DNA from: an uncultured Rhodospirillaceae bacterium
Lineage (GTDB): Bacteria; Pseudomonadota; Alphaproteobacteria; SP197
Direction of reading: 5' to 3'
Length of the DNA stretch: 45,328 nucleotides
NCBI GenBank assembly: GCA_937880925.1
Contig: CALGGB010000136.1
Location: 1 to 45,328 of the forward strand
The stretch's first letter is position 1. Every line of letters begins with the position of its first letter. A model generated the notes under the pieces. That model saw only the letters and a list, made by a program, of their open reading frames with translations, ran no database searches and was not told the DNA's origin. Both the position numbers and the translations under genes were made by a program. Of this stretch, positions 28,018 to 37,261 are shown piece by piece.

Positions 28018-31000
28018 GTGCGCAAGCTGATCTACGGATTCCTGGGCGTTCTGACCCTGGCTGTGGCCGCCGTGGTCATTCTTCTGCTGACGCTCGACCT
28101 CAACGGCTACAAGCCGGAGATCGAGGCCGAGCTGGAAGCCGCGACCGGCCGTGATGTCGTCATCGGCGGCGACATCCACTTCACGGTCCTGCCTGCCCTC
28201 GCCCTGGCGGTCGATGATCTGCGCATCGCGGGTCTGGCGGAAGGCAGCGGCGAGCCCCTGCTTTCCCTGCCGCGCGCCCAGGCGGTGGTCGCCCTGTTGC
28301 CGCTGTTTTCGGGTGAGGTGCAGATCGAGCGTATCCGGCTGGTCGATCCGATGGTGGTGCTTGAGCGCGGCGCGGACGGGCGCGGAAGCTGGGAATTCGC
28401 CACGGCAGGCGACGGCCAGCCGGGCGCCATGAGCGTCAGCATCGACAGCCTGGAGATCGAAGGCGGCACCGTGATCTGGCGCGGCGACGGCGGGGAGCAG
28501 CAGTTCAGCGATGTCACGCTCGCTGCCTCGGCGCTCAGCCTGGAGGGGCCGTTCGAAGCAACGGGCAGCTTCCTCCATGGCGCAACGTCGTGGACGATCT
28601 CGGCCGATGTCGGGCGCACGTCACGTCCACAGGTGCCGATCAATGTCACCCTGGGTTCCGACGGCGACCACTTCAACCTGGCCGGCAGTGTCGATTTTTC
28701 AGGAGCCATGCCGGCCTTTGGCGGCCAGATGCAGGTTGAGGGACAGACACTGGGCGCGGTTCTGGCCCTGACGGGCGTGGAAGCTGCAGGCCTGCCACAG
28801 GGGCTGCGGGATCAGCCGATCTCCCTGGATGCCGGTGTTTCGGTTTCTTCCGATGCCGTGATGCTGGCCGATGCCGCCCTGGTCCTGGGCGAGACGCGGG
28901 CCTTCGGCGAGGGCTCCCTGACCTTTGGGCAGCGCCCAGGCGCCGATATCGTTCTGGATGTCAGCCGGCTCGACCTCGATGCCCTGCTTGCGGAGGCTGC
29001 GTCCGGCGGTAATGCGACGGTGGATGAAATGCCGCCGTTCGCGTTGCCTCGGGACATCGATGTCGCGCTCGATATCTCGATCGATGCGGCAATCTATCGT
29101 GGCCAGGCTCTGCGCCAGGCCCATGTCATCGCGGTTCTTGAGGCCGGCACACTGGCTATCAGTCAGGCCAGCGGCCAGATGCCCGGTGGCACCGATGTGG
29201 CGCTTGCCGGGGTGGTGACCAATGAGGACGGCGTGGCGGTCCTGAGGGGGCCGCTGGAAGCCACCTCGGATAATCTGCGCGCTACCCTGGCCTGGCTTGG
29301 CGAGGATCTGGCCTGGGTTCCTGCCGATCGGCTGCGCCGGGTCGATGTGGTCGCCGATCTCGTGGTGCAGCCGGATGTTCTGGCCATGACCGGCATCGAT
29401 CTGCGGTTCGACTCCAGCCGCCTGACCGGCAGTCTGGCGGCACGCCTGGACGGCCAGCAGGCGATCACGGCGCGTATCGTGCTGGATCGGATCAATCTCG
29501 ATGCCTATCTGATCCCTTCCGTGCAGGAGGATACGGCAAGCGCAGACGGTGCCGCATTCACCATGCCTGTGCTGCCCGATCTCGACCTCGATCTCGACGC
29601 CCGCGTCGAACAGCTTACCTACAACGGTGTGGCGGTTGGCGGTGTGGTGGCCAAGGGCGTTCTGCGTGACGGCGCACTGGCCATCGACAGCCTGGGAGCC
29701 GCCGACATCGCCGGTGCGACGGTTCGCACCTCGGGTACGGTCGATCCCGGAGCGGGTCTTATCGACCTGAAGCTGGGCGTTCAGGCAGAGGATGCCGGTG
29801 ACCTGATGCGCCTGCTCGGCATCACTCTGCCCATCGCGCCTTCGCGCCTGGGCCGCATCGAGCTCACGGGCGAGATCAGCGGTGGCACCGATCAGGCCCT
29901 GGTGCGTCAGCGGCTGGATACCGGGCTTGGCCAGGCCAGCATCGACGGCACGCTGCTTGATGTCCTGGGCTCGCCAGGTTTCGATGGCCGGATCGGATTG
30001 CGCGCGTCGAGCTACCGCGCCCTTGCCCAGGCCCTGGACCTGACTCTGCCCGAGATTGAGGATTCCGAGATTGCCTTCGCCGCCGATATCACGACCGACG
30101 GCGACATCCTCGACAGCAACGCGGTGCTCGAGGTGCTGGGGCTGACGGCGCGCTCGACAGGCAACGCCGAGGGTATCCAGGGTGATGCGTCCTACGACCT
30201 GCGGCTGGTCGCCGAGCACGGTGAACTCGCCGATCTGATGGCAGCCTTCGGCACGCCGAGCCAGGCGCAGCTTGGCGCCCTCAAGCTTGATCTCACGGCC
30301 AGCGGCGACATGGAGCGTGCCGATTTCACGCTCGCGCCCTCCACGCTGGGCAGCTCCAGCTTTCGCGGCACCATGGCACTCGACCTGACGGGAGAGCGCC
30401 CGGATGCGCAGGTTCGCCTGCAGGCCGGCAGCCTGGCCCTGGACCCGTTCCTTGCCCTTTCTTCGGGCGGCACCCTGGGCGATGTGACGCCGGACAGCGG
30501 CGAGCAGACGAACGGGGAGGCCGCCTCGGTGGGGCGCTGGTCGAGCGAGCCCATGGATCTGGCGCTGTTTGATGCGGTCGACGGCCGCCTGGAACTGACC
30601 GCGGAACAAGCTGGCCTCCAGGGTATGACCCTTTCCGGGCCGACCATCGTGGCGATCCTCAAGCAGGGAGCGTTGACCATTGAGCGCTTCGACGGCGGTC
30701 TGTTCGACGGGCGTGTTTCGATGACCGGGGAGGTCATCGCGGGCGTGCCGCATCGGGTGTCGCTGGATCTTGCTCTGGCCGATGCCGATGCGCGGCAGGT
30801 CCTGGGACACTTCGCCGACAGCGACCGTATCAGCGGACGCCTGTTTATCGATGCTACGGTTGAGACGGCCGGTCTGTCACAGCGCGACCTGATCCAGTCC
30901 CTTGCGGGAAGTGGCAAGCTTTCCCTGCGTGATGGCGCGGTCGAGGGCTTTGATCTTGGCGCGATCAGCGACCGTCTGGGCAATCTCGACGACGAGGCCG

Positions 31001-31704
31001 CGATCGTCACCATGCTGTTGGAGGCCAGCAGCGGTGGTGAGACCCCGATCCTGGCTGCCGATGGCACCTTCTCGATGCAGGATGGCGTTGCAACATCGGA
31101 CGATCTCGCGGTCGTGCTGGAGGGCGGCAAGGCTGATTTCACCATGACCGCCGATCTGCCGCGCTGGTGGATCGATCTGGGCGGTGAGGCCCGCCTGAGC
31201 GCCCACCCCGCTGCGCCGACGATCCCTATCACGGTGCGGGGACCGATCGATGGCCCCACGCAAACCCTCGATACCTCAGCGCTGCAGTCCTTCCTTGCCG
31301 CACGTGCTGCCGAAACGGCACTGCGCAAGCTGGGTGGCGACAGCGAGGCCGCCGGTGCGGCAGGCGCCGTGCTGGACCTGCTGACCGGCAGCACGCCGGA
31401 GGCGCCGTCTGCCGGGAACCCGCCACCGGAAGCCACGCCACAAGAAGGGGCGCCTGCCGAGGATGCGCCGGATACGGCAGCGCCCGGGACGAGCGAGCCT
31501 GCGCCAGTGCCCGAGCAGAAGCCCGCGGTTGAGGGGGGCGGTAGCGGCGGCGGTAGCGGTTCGCTGCTCGATCTGCTGACGGGTGGGACGGCACCTGCCG
31601 CGCCCGAGCCTGAACAGCCGGCGCAGGACCAGCAGCCTTCGCAGGATACCGGCCTGAACGGCGACGCCCTGCTCCAGGACCTGCTGCAATCCCTGGGCAA
31701 TTAG
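28018..31704 (+). CDS. AsmA-family envelope protein
   Basis: Large protein of 1228 aa. The N-terminal membrane anchor (VRKLIYGFLGVLTLAVAAVVILLLTLDLNGY) is followed by the AsmA opening ATGRDVVIGGDIHFTVLPALALAVDDLRI (about residues 41-70) and then many beta-strand repeats. A late AsmA-C region is typical (RVSMTGEVIAGVPHRVSLDLALADADARQVLGHF, about 900; LAGSGKLSLRDGAVEGFDLGAISDRL, about 962). The AsmA/TamB/YhdP group forms bridge-like proteins in the periplasm that are implicated in phospholipid traffic to the outer membrane. The C-terminal 120 residues are Pro/Ala/Gly-rich and contain repeated LDLLTG motifs. It starts at GTG 28018 with GGAGG at 28006-28010. Confidence 0.9.
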   Translation: MRKLIYGFLGVLTLAVAAVVILLLTLDLNGYKPEIEAELEAATGRDVVIGGDIHFTVLPALALAVDDLRIAGLAEGSGEPLLSLPRAQAVVALLPLFSGEVQIERIRLVDPMVVLERGADGRGSWEFATAGDGQPGAMSVSIDSLEIEGGTVIWRGDGGEQQFSDVTLAASALSLEGPFEATGSFLHGATSWTISADVGRTSRPQVPINVTLGSDGDHFNLAGSVDFSGAMPAFGGQMQVEGQTLGAVLALTGVEAAGLPQGLRDQPISLDAGVSVSSDAVMLADAALVLGETRAFGEGSLTFGQRPGADIVLDVSRLDLDALLAEAASGGNATVDEMPPFALPRDIDVALDISIDAAIYRGQALRQAHVIAVLEAGTLAISQASGQMPGGTDVALAGVVTNEDGVAVLRGPLEATSDNLRATLAWLGEDLAWVPADRLRRVDVVADLVVQPDVLAMTGIDLRFDSSRLTGSLAARLDGQQAITARIVLDRINLDAYLIPSVQEDTASADGAAFTMPVLPDLDLDLDARVEQLTYNGVAVGGVVAKGVLRDGALAIDSLGAADIAGATVRTSGTVDPGAGLIDLKLGVQAEDAGDLMRLLGITLPIAPSRLGRIELTGEISGGTDQALVRQRLDTGLGQASIDGTLLDVLGSPGFDGRIGLRASSYRALAQALDLTLPEIEDSEIAFAADITTDGDILDSNAVLEVLGLTARSTGNAEGIQGDASYDLRLVAEHGELADLMAAFGTPSQAQLGALKLDLTASGDMERADFTLAPSTLGSSSFRGTMALDLTGERPDAQVRLQAGSLALDPFLALSSGGTLGDVTPDSGEQTNGEAASVGRWSSEPMDLALFDAVDGRLELTAEQAGLQGMTLSGPTIVAILKQGALTIERFDGGLFDGRVSMTGEVIAGVPHRVSLDLALADADARQVLGHFADSDRISGRLFIDATVETAGLSQRDLIQSLAGSGKLSLRDGAVEGFDLGAISDRLGNLDDEAAIVTMLLEASSGGETPILAADGTFSMQDGVATSDDLAVVLEGGKADFTMTADLPRWWIDLGGEARLSAHPAAPTIPITVRGPIDGPTQTLDTSALQSFLAARAAETALRKLGGDSEAAGAAGAVLDLLTGSTPEAPSAGNPPPEATPQEGAPAEDAPDTAAPGTSEPAPVPEQKPAVEGGGSGGGSGSLLDLLTGGTAPAAPEPEQPAQDQQPSQDTGLNGDALLQDLLQSLGN

Positions 31705-31768
31705 ACGCCTCGCACGGATTTGATTGCCGCCCCGCCCTGCTTCGGGTTAACAAGTGCCTTCGTGAGAC

Positions 31769-31783
31769 TGACAATCATTCGCA
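31769..31783 (+). promoter_or_regulatory. Putative Fur-type box upstream of the iron-binding protein gene
   Basis: TGACAATCATTCGCA fits the 7-1-7 Fur consensus TGATAATNATTATCA at 11 of 14 defined positions by my count, with the symmetric core AATCATT intact. It is 25 nt upstream of the start codon of an iron-type periplasmic binding protein. In alphaproteobacteria iron control is shared by Fur/Mur, Irr and RirA, so the exact regulator is uncertain. Confidence 0.5.
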
Positions 31784-31808
31784 CGTTCGACAGTAACGGG
31801 GAGACATC

Positions 31809-32837
31809 ATGCGCAACAAACCTGCCGGCCTGGCTCTGGCTTTCATGCTCTCGACCTCACTCATCGTGTCGGCGCAGGCCGAGGAGGTGGTGAACATCTA
31901 TTCGGCACGCCACTACGACAGCGACCAGCTTCTCTACGATGCCTTCGCAGAGGAGACGGGCATCACGGTCAACGTCATCGAGGACAAGGACGGTTCGCTG
32001 ATCGAGCGGATCAAGGCCGAGGGCGAGAACAGCCCCGGCGACATCATGTTCACCGCCGATGCCGGCAACCTGTCGGACGCCGCCCAGCACGGCATCTTCC
32101 AGCCGGTCGAATCGGAAGTGCTCGAAAGCCGCATTCCCGAGAACCTTCGCGATCCCGAGGGCCTGTGGTTCGCGCTGACCAAGCGCGGCCGCGTGATCAT
32201 GTACCGTGAGGCCGACGTCGATGTGACCGGCCTCACGCGCTACGAGGATCTCGCCGACCCCAAGTGGCAGGGCATGATCTGCATCCGCCCCTCCGGCAAC
32301 GTCTACAACCAGTCGCTGGTCTCCTCCCTGATCGTCGCCGACGGTCCGGAGGCCACGGCCGAATGGGTCCAGGGCGTGGTTGCCAACTTCGCGCGTGAGC
32401 CCGAGGGCAACGATACCGCCCAGATCAAGGCCGTCGCGGCCGGCGAGTGCGACATCGCCGTCGCCAACACCTACTACCTCGCCCGCCTGATGCGTTCGGA
32501 CGATCCGGCCGACGTCGCGGTCGCCGAGTCGATCGGCGTCATCATGCCCAACCAGGGCGATCGCGGCGTTCACATCAACGTCTCGGGCGCGGGTGTGCTG
32601 CTGCATGCCCCCAACCGCGACAATGCGGTGCTGTTCCTGGAGTTCCTGACCTCCGACGAGGCCCAGGAGATCTTCGCCATGGCCAACAACGAGTGGCCGG
32701 TGGTCGATGGCCTGGATCACGCCGAGGTGCTCGATACGCTCTACGGCGAATTCAAGGAGGATGATGTCAGCCCGGCCGAGTTCGGCCGCCATCGCAGCGA
32801 GGCGCTGACCCTGATGGAAGCCAACGGCTGGAAGTAA
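31809..32837 (+). CDS. Periplasmic iron(III)-binding protein of an ABC transporter (FbpA/IdiA type)
   Basis: Protein of 342 aa with a Sec signal peptide (cleavage probably after VSAQA, residue 24). The mature sequence begins EEVVNIYSARHYDSDQLLYDAFAEETGITVNVIEDKDGSLIERIKAEG, the standard opening of the FbpA/FutA/IdiA group. Likely iron ligands are the paired tyrosines in VANTYYLARLM (about residue 220) and the N-terminal Tyr of SARHYD. It delivers periplasmic Fe(III) to a membrane permease. A Fur-like site lies directly upstream. The likely permease gene converges from the other strand 6 nt away; no ATPase gene is present nearby. Confidence 0.92.
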   Translation: MRNKPAGLALAFMLSTSLIVSAQAEEVVNIYSARHYDSDQLLYDAFAEETGITVNVIEDKDGSLIERIKAEGENSPGDIMFTADAGNLSDAAQHGIFQPVESEVLESRIPENLRDPEGLWFALTKRGRVIMYREADVDVTGLTRYEDLADPKWQGMICIRPSGNVYNQSLVSSLIVADGPEATAEWVQGVVANFAREPEGNDTAQIKAVAAGECDIAVANTYYLARLMRSDDPADVAVAESIGVIMPNQGDRGVHINVSGAGVLLHAPNRDNAVLFLEFLTSDEAQEIFAMANNEWPVVDGLDHAEVLDTLYGEFKEDDVSPAEFGRHRSEALTLMEANGWK

Positions 32838-32843
32838 CCTGCA

Positions 32844-34547
32844 TTATCCGTCGTCTCGCGGCTCGGCATTGCCGGGCCGCGAGCGACCTATCTGACGCGA
32901 GAGCAGGATCACGGGAACGATGCCCACCGCCACGATCGCCAGCGCGGCGGTTGAAGCCTCGGCCAGGCGCTCGTCGGCGGCGAGCCGATAGACGCGAACC
33001 GCGAGCGTATCGAAGTTGAAGGGACGCACAATCAGCGTCGCCGGCAACTCCTTCATGACATCGACGAACATCAGCAGCGCGCCGGTCAGCAGGCTGCCGC
33101 GCAGCAGCGGCACATGGACGCGCCACAGGGTGGAACCCAGGCCGTGGCCCAGGGTGCGCGATGCCCCGTCCATGGAGGGTGTGATCTTGGATAGGCCGGC
33201 ATCGACCGCGTTATAGGCCACGGCCAGGAAACGCACGACATAGGCAAAGAGCAGGGCGGCGATCGAGCCGGTCAACAGCAGGCCCGTCGAGATGCCGAAA
33301 GTATCGCGCATGAAGGCATCAAGCGTGTTGTCGAACCAGGCCAGCGGGATCAGCACGCCCACGGCGATCACCGAACCGGGGATGGCATATCCCATGGAGG
33401 CAAAACGCGCCGCCTGGCGTGCCAGGGGGCCGGCCGCCATGCGCGCGCCATAACCCAGCGCCAGCGCCGCGCCGATGCCGAGCACGGCGGCCAGGGCGGC
33501 AACCGTGAACGAATTGGCGGCATATCCCAGGAAGGCCGTGCCCAGCAGCGGGTCGCCGCGCGTGATCGCCAGATCCAGCAACAGAGCACCGGGCAGGGCA
33601 AAGCCGCAAATCACCGGGAGCAGGCAGGCGGCGACGGCGAGCAGAGCCTTGCCGCCGCGAAGCGGGTAGGTGGGCAGCGGCACGAAGCGGGCGCTCCCGC
33701 CCTGGAAACGGGCGCTTCCGCGGCTGCCGCGCTCCAGCGCCAACACGGCGACGACAAAGACCATCAGCATGGTGGCAAGCTGGGCCGCCACCTCGGGCGA
33801 GCCGCGCAGGAACCAGGTGCGGTAGATGCCGGTGGTGAAGGTGCGAACGCCGAAGAAATCGACCGTACCGAAATCCGCCAGAGTCTCCATCAGGGCGAGC
33901 GCCAGGCCGGCGGCGATGCCCGGCCGCGCCATCGGCAGGGCGACCCGGAAGAAGCTGCGCCAGGGGCCGTGGCCCAGGGTGCGGGCCACCTCCAGCGCGG
34001 CGACCGACTGGTTGAGGAAGGCGTTGCGCGCCAACAGGTAGACATAAGGGTAGAGCACCAGCACCAGCATGGCGACCGCGCCCGCCACCGAGCGGATGTC
34101 GGGGAACCAGTAGTCGTGTCGGGTCCAGCCGAAGGCATCGCGCAGCGCGGTCTGCACCGGCCCGGCGTAGTCGAGCAGGTCGGTATAGACATAGGCCAGC
34201 ACATAGGCCGGCACGGCAAAGGGCAGCAGCAGCGCCCATTCCAGGATGCCGCGACCGGGAAAGCGGCACATGGTGACGAGCCATGCCGCGCCCGTGCCGA
34301 TGGCGCCGGCACCCAGGCCGACGCCGGCCATCAGGATCACGGTGTTGACCAGATAGTCGGCCAGCACCGTGCCGACCAGGTCGCCCCAGACATCGCCGGT
34401 GTCGACGAAGACATTGGCGACCACCGACAGGATCGGCAGGGCCACCAGCGCGGCGACCAGCAGGGTCAGCGCGGTCAGCGGCCAGGTACGCCCGCTGGCC
34501 GCCCGTGGTCGGGCGCTGTGGGCGACGGGCGATCCGGCCTCGGTCAT
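32844..34547 (-). CDS. Two-domain ABC permease of iron(III) type (FbpB-like)
   Basis: Inner-membrane protein of 567 aa with about twelve hydrophobic segments in two homologous halves. Each half carries the binding-protein-dependent permease EAA-like loop: LEVARTLGHGPWRSFFRVALPMARPGIAAG (about residue 190) and MDGASRTLGHGLGSTLWRVHVPLLRGSLL (about 457). Such internal duplication is usual in FbpB/SfuB/HitB-type ferric transporters. It converges on the iron-binding protein gene, an unusual arrangement, since these genes are normally in one operon. The 3' coding end contains a 13-bp hairpin (32855-32883). fumC lies 13 nt upstream in the same direction. Confidence 0.9.
   Translation of the reverse strand: MTEAGSPVAHSARPRAASGRTWPLTALTLLVAALVALPILSVVANVFVDTGDVWGDLVGTVLADYLVNTVILMAGVGLGAGAIGTGAAWLVTMCRFPGRGILEWALLLPFAVPAYVLAYVYTDLLDYAGPVQTALRDAFGWTRHDYWFPDIRSVAGAVAMLVLVLYPYVYLLARNAFLNQSVAALEVARTLGHGPWRSFFRVALPMARPGIAAGLALALMETLADFGTVDFFGVRTFTTGIYRTWFLRGSPEVAAQLATMLMVFVVAVLALERGSRGSARFQGGSARFVPLPTYPLRGGKALLAVAACLLPVICGFALPGALLLDLAITRGDPLLGTAFLGYAANSFTVAALAAVLGIGAALALGYGARMAAGPLARQAARFASMGYAIPGSVIAVGVLIPLAWFDNTLDAFMRDTFGISTGLLLTGSIAALLFAYVVRFLAVAYNAVDAGLSKITPSMDGASRTLGHGLGSTLWRVHVPLLRGSLLTGALLMFVDVMKELPATLIVRPFNFDTLAVRVYRLAADERLAEASTAALAIVAVGIVPVILLSRQIGRSRPGNAEPRDDG
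32855..32883. terminator. Strong hairpin within the 3' end of the permease gene
   Basis: Arms at 32855-32867 (CTCGCGGCTCGGC) and 32871-32883 (GCCGGGCCGCGAG) pair over 13 bp with a single G-T pair and a 3-nt loop. It lies inside the last codons of the permease gene and 17 nt after the stop of the converging iron-binding protein gene. There is no T-run on either side. It may limit read-through between converging transcripts, but this is an inference. Confidence 0.4.
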
Positions 34548-34560
34548 GGCGCCGGCCGGC

Positions 34561-35964
<1,404 letters not shown>

Positions 35965-36032
35965 GGCTATCCTCAAGGTCCGGGGATCATTGCGCCCTGC
36001 CTATCACATCACGGTGGTGCAAGGGGAGGGGA

Positions 36033-36404
36033 TCAGCGTTTGCGTCGTTTGGCCCGCGCCCGCCTGGCGGCGCGCAGGGCGGCTTCGGCCCAGTCGATCA
36101 GGCGCGCGCGGTCGGCCCAGACCTCGTCGGGCACCGACAGGAAGGAGAGTTCCACCGGCTTGCCCTGGCGCTGATAGACGAAGGGCCGGGCGCCGCCTTC
36201 CTCGAACATGGCGCGGGTCTCGGGGTCACTTTTCAGCCACAGGGTCTGCTGGAAGGTGAGCGCAACCATGGCGTCGTCGAGAAAGATGCCGTGGCCGCCG
36301 AACATGCGGCGCGCCACCACGGGCCCCAGCGGCATGAGGGCATCGACGGCGCGGGCGGCGAAGTCGGCCTTACTTTTTGCGGAAGCGGTCGAGCGTAACG
36401 ACAT
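36033..36404 (-). CDS. TfoX N-terminal-domain protein
   Basis: Protein of 123 aa with a single TfoX-N domain: DALMPLGPVVARRMFGGHGIFLDDAMVALTFQQTLWLKSDPETR (about residues 19-62) and VELSFLSVPDEVWADRARLIDWAEAALRAA. The basic end is RRARAKRRKR. Full-length TfoX/Sxy proteins, which regulate competence in gammaproteobacteria, have an extra C-terminal helix-hairpin-helix domain that is absent here. Single-domain versions are common and of unknown role. The frame extends far upstream, but ATG 36404 is where domain similarity starts; this start overlaps the sspB 3' end by 35 nt, suggesting co-expression. Confidence 0.85.
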   Translation of the reverse strand: MSLRSTASAKSKADFAARAVDALMPLGPVVARRMFGGHGIFLDDAMVALTFQQTLWLKSDPETRAMFEEGGARPFVYQRQGKPVELSFLSVPDEVWADRARLIDWAEAALRAARRARAKRRKR

Positions 36405-36861
36405 TGTCGGATGCCGCGGTGGGCGGCGCCGCGTCGTCTTCGGTGGGCGCGATCTGTCCGGCCGGCTCGGGTGCTGCCTGACCGTCATCGCCGTCGCCGT
36501 CCTCGACCTGCGGACGGAACTGCAGGCCGAACTTGACGCTGGGATCGACAAAGGCGGTCACCGCGCCATAGGGCACGACCAGGATCTGGGGCGTCTGGTT
36601 GAAGGAAAGCCCGACGGAGAACCCGAAATCGTCGACCTTCAGGTCCCAATACTGGTGCTGCAGGACAATGGTGATCTCCTCGGGGTAGCGCGCCTTGAGA
36701 TCGGCGCTGACCACGGCCCGGGGATGGTCGGTGCGGAAGGTGATGTAGAAATGATGGTCGCCGGGCAGGCCGAACTGTTCGGCATGGCGCAGGGCCTTGA
36801 CCATGACGCCGCGCAGGGCCTCGTCAACCATGTGGTCGTAGAACAGTTCGTTGTCGGCCAT
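36370..36861 (-). CDS. sspB: ClpXP adaptor SspB, alphaproteobacterial type
   Basis: Protein of 163 aa. The folded substrate-binding domain covers residues 1-118 (MADNELFYDHMVDEALRGVMVKALRHAEQFGLPGDHHFYITFRTDHPRAVVS...). An acidic Pro/Ala-rich linker (about 119-150) and a conserved C-terminal ClpX-binding module (DNVVTLDRFRKK) follow. In alphaproteobacteria such as Caulobacter, SspB tethers ssrA-tagged proteins to ClpXP. Here it lies about 30 nt downstream of the tmRNA gene on the same strand, so reader and writer of the degradation tag are adjacent. No terminator is visible between them, which suggests read-through from ssrA. The 3' end overlaps the TfoX-like gene. Confidence 0.93.
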   Translation of the reverse strand: MADNELFYDHMVDEALRGVMVKALRHAEQFGLPGDHHFYITFRTDHPRAVVSADLKARYPEEITIVLQHQYWDLKVDDFGFSVGLSFNQTPQILVVPYGAVTAFVDPSVKFGLQFRPQVEDGDGDDGQAAPEPAGQIAPTEDDAAPPTAASDNVVTLDRFRKK

Positions 36862-36892
36862 GCGCTGTCCTGCCCCTTGCGGACCGGAAATG

Positions 36893-37154
36893 AGTGGAGG
36901 GCTTCTGTTGCCCGGTGCCCTCCGAACCGCGCTTATCGCTACTTACGCAGCGACAGCGTACGCCTCATTGTCGTTGGCGTTTGTCATTGACCCGATAACG
37001 GCGGAATCATACCGGGCAAAAACCACGTCTTTACCGTGCACGTCGAGCCTGGTTCGCCCCCCAAGAGAGAAATGGTGGAGGCGGCGGGTACTGCCCCCGC
37101 GTCCGCAACACTTATTTCACGTGGCGTTTATCGCCATAGTCCGGCGAGCCGAAC
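36893..37154 (-). ncRNA. ssrA: tmRNA, circularly permuted two-piece form
   Basis: On the minus strand the parts come in permuted order. First is an acceptor piece with a T-arm-like stem GCGGG/CCCGC and a 3' strand CGCCTCC-A-CCA ending at 37073. Next is a short intervening loop (37062-37072). Then the coding piece starts GGGGGCG (37061-37055), which pairs with CGCCTCC to form the 7-bp acceptor stem. It continues with a tmRNA D-like TCGAC element (near 37044), ACGTGG able to pair with CCACGT in the acceptor piece, a pseudoknot-like CCCG/CGGG region, the tag ORF and a hairpin GGAGGGC/GCCCTCC (36896-36923) enclosing CCGGGCAACAGAA. tmRNA with SmpB rescues stalled ribosomes. Outer ends are estimates; SmpB is not in the window. 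Confidence 0.9.
36943..36978 (-). other. tmRNA tag-peptide reading frame
   Basis: Eleven codons from GCC (36976-36978) to GCG followed by TAA (36943-36945) encode ANDNEAYAVAA. The ANDN start and the hydrophobic AVAA end match the alphaproteobacterial tag pattern; the C-terminal AA is the ClpX recognition end. The resume codon is taken as GCC by comparison with known tags. Confidence 0.9.
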
Positions 37155-37160
37155 ACTGCA

Positions 37161-37189
37161 GATATAGGCGATCCTGACGGGATTTCCAA
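37161..37189 (-). promoter_or_regulatory. Predicted sigma-70 promoter of ssrA
   Basis: On the minus strand TTGGAA (37184-37189) and TATATC (37161-37166) are separated by exactly 17 nt. This would start transcription near 37154, shortly upstream of the tmRNA acceptor piece. It is the best-matching promoter pair I noticed in the window. Confidence 0.6.
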
Positions 37190-37194
37190 CGTGC

Positions 37195-37223
37195 TTGGCC
37201 GCAGGGCAGGCCGTCGGTATGGT
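37195..37223 (+). promoter_or_regulatory. Predicted promoter of thyX
   Basis: TTGGCC (37195-37200) and TATGGT (37218-37223) are separated by 17 nt and point toward thyX, whose start is 39 nt further on. It lies back to back with the ssrA promoter, with 5 nt between the two -35 elements. Confidence 0.5.
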
Positions 37224-37261
37224 GCGCCAATCACTCTCCAGACCGACCGGAAGCCACCGGA

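Noticed and set aside
28699-30810. Long open frame antisense to the AsmA-family gene
   Set aside because: It has the His/Gln/Arg-rich, low-structure composition of a reverse-strand shadow in GC-rich DNA. The plus-strand frame has a signal anchor, a ribosome site and family motifs throughout.
37073-37110. A tRNA 3' half (T-stem plus CCA)
   Set aside because: No anticodon arm or 5' half of a tRNA precedes it. The matching 5' acceptor strand lies downstream, which fits a permuted tmRNA and not a tRNA.
36851-37177. Plus-strand 108-codon frame between sspB and thyX
   Set aside because: It lies opposite the tmRNA gene, whose pairing and tag ORF explain the region; the frame has no convincing ribosome site.
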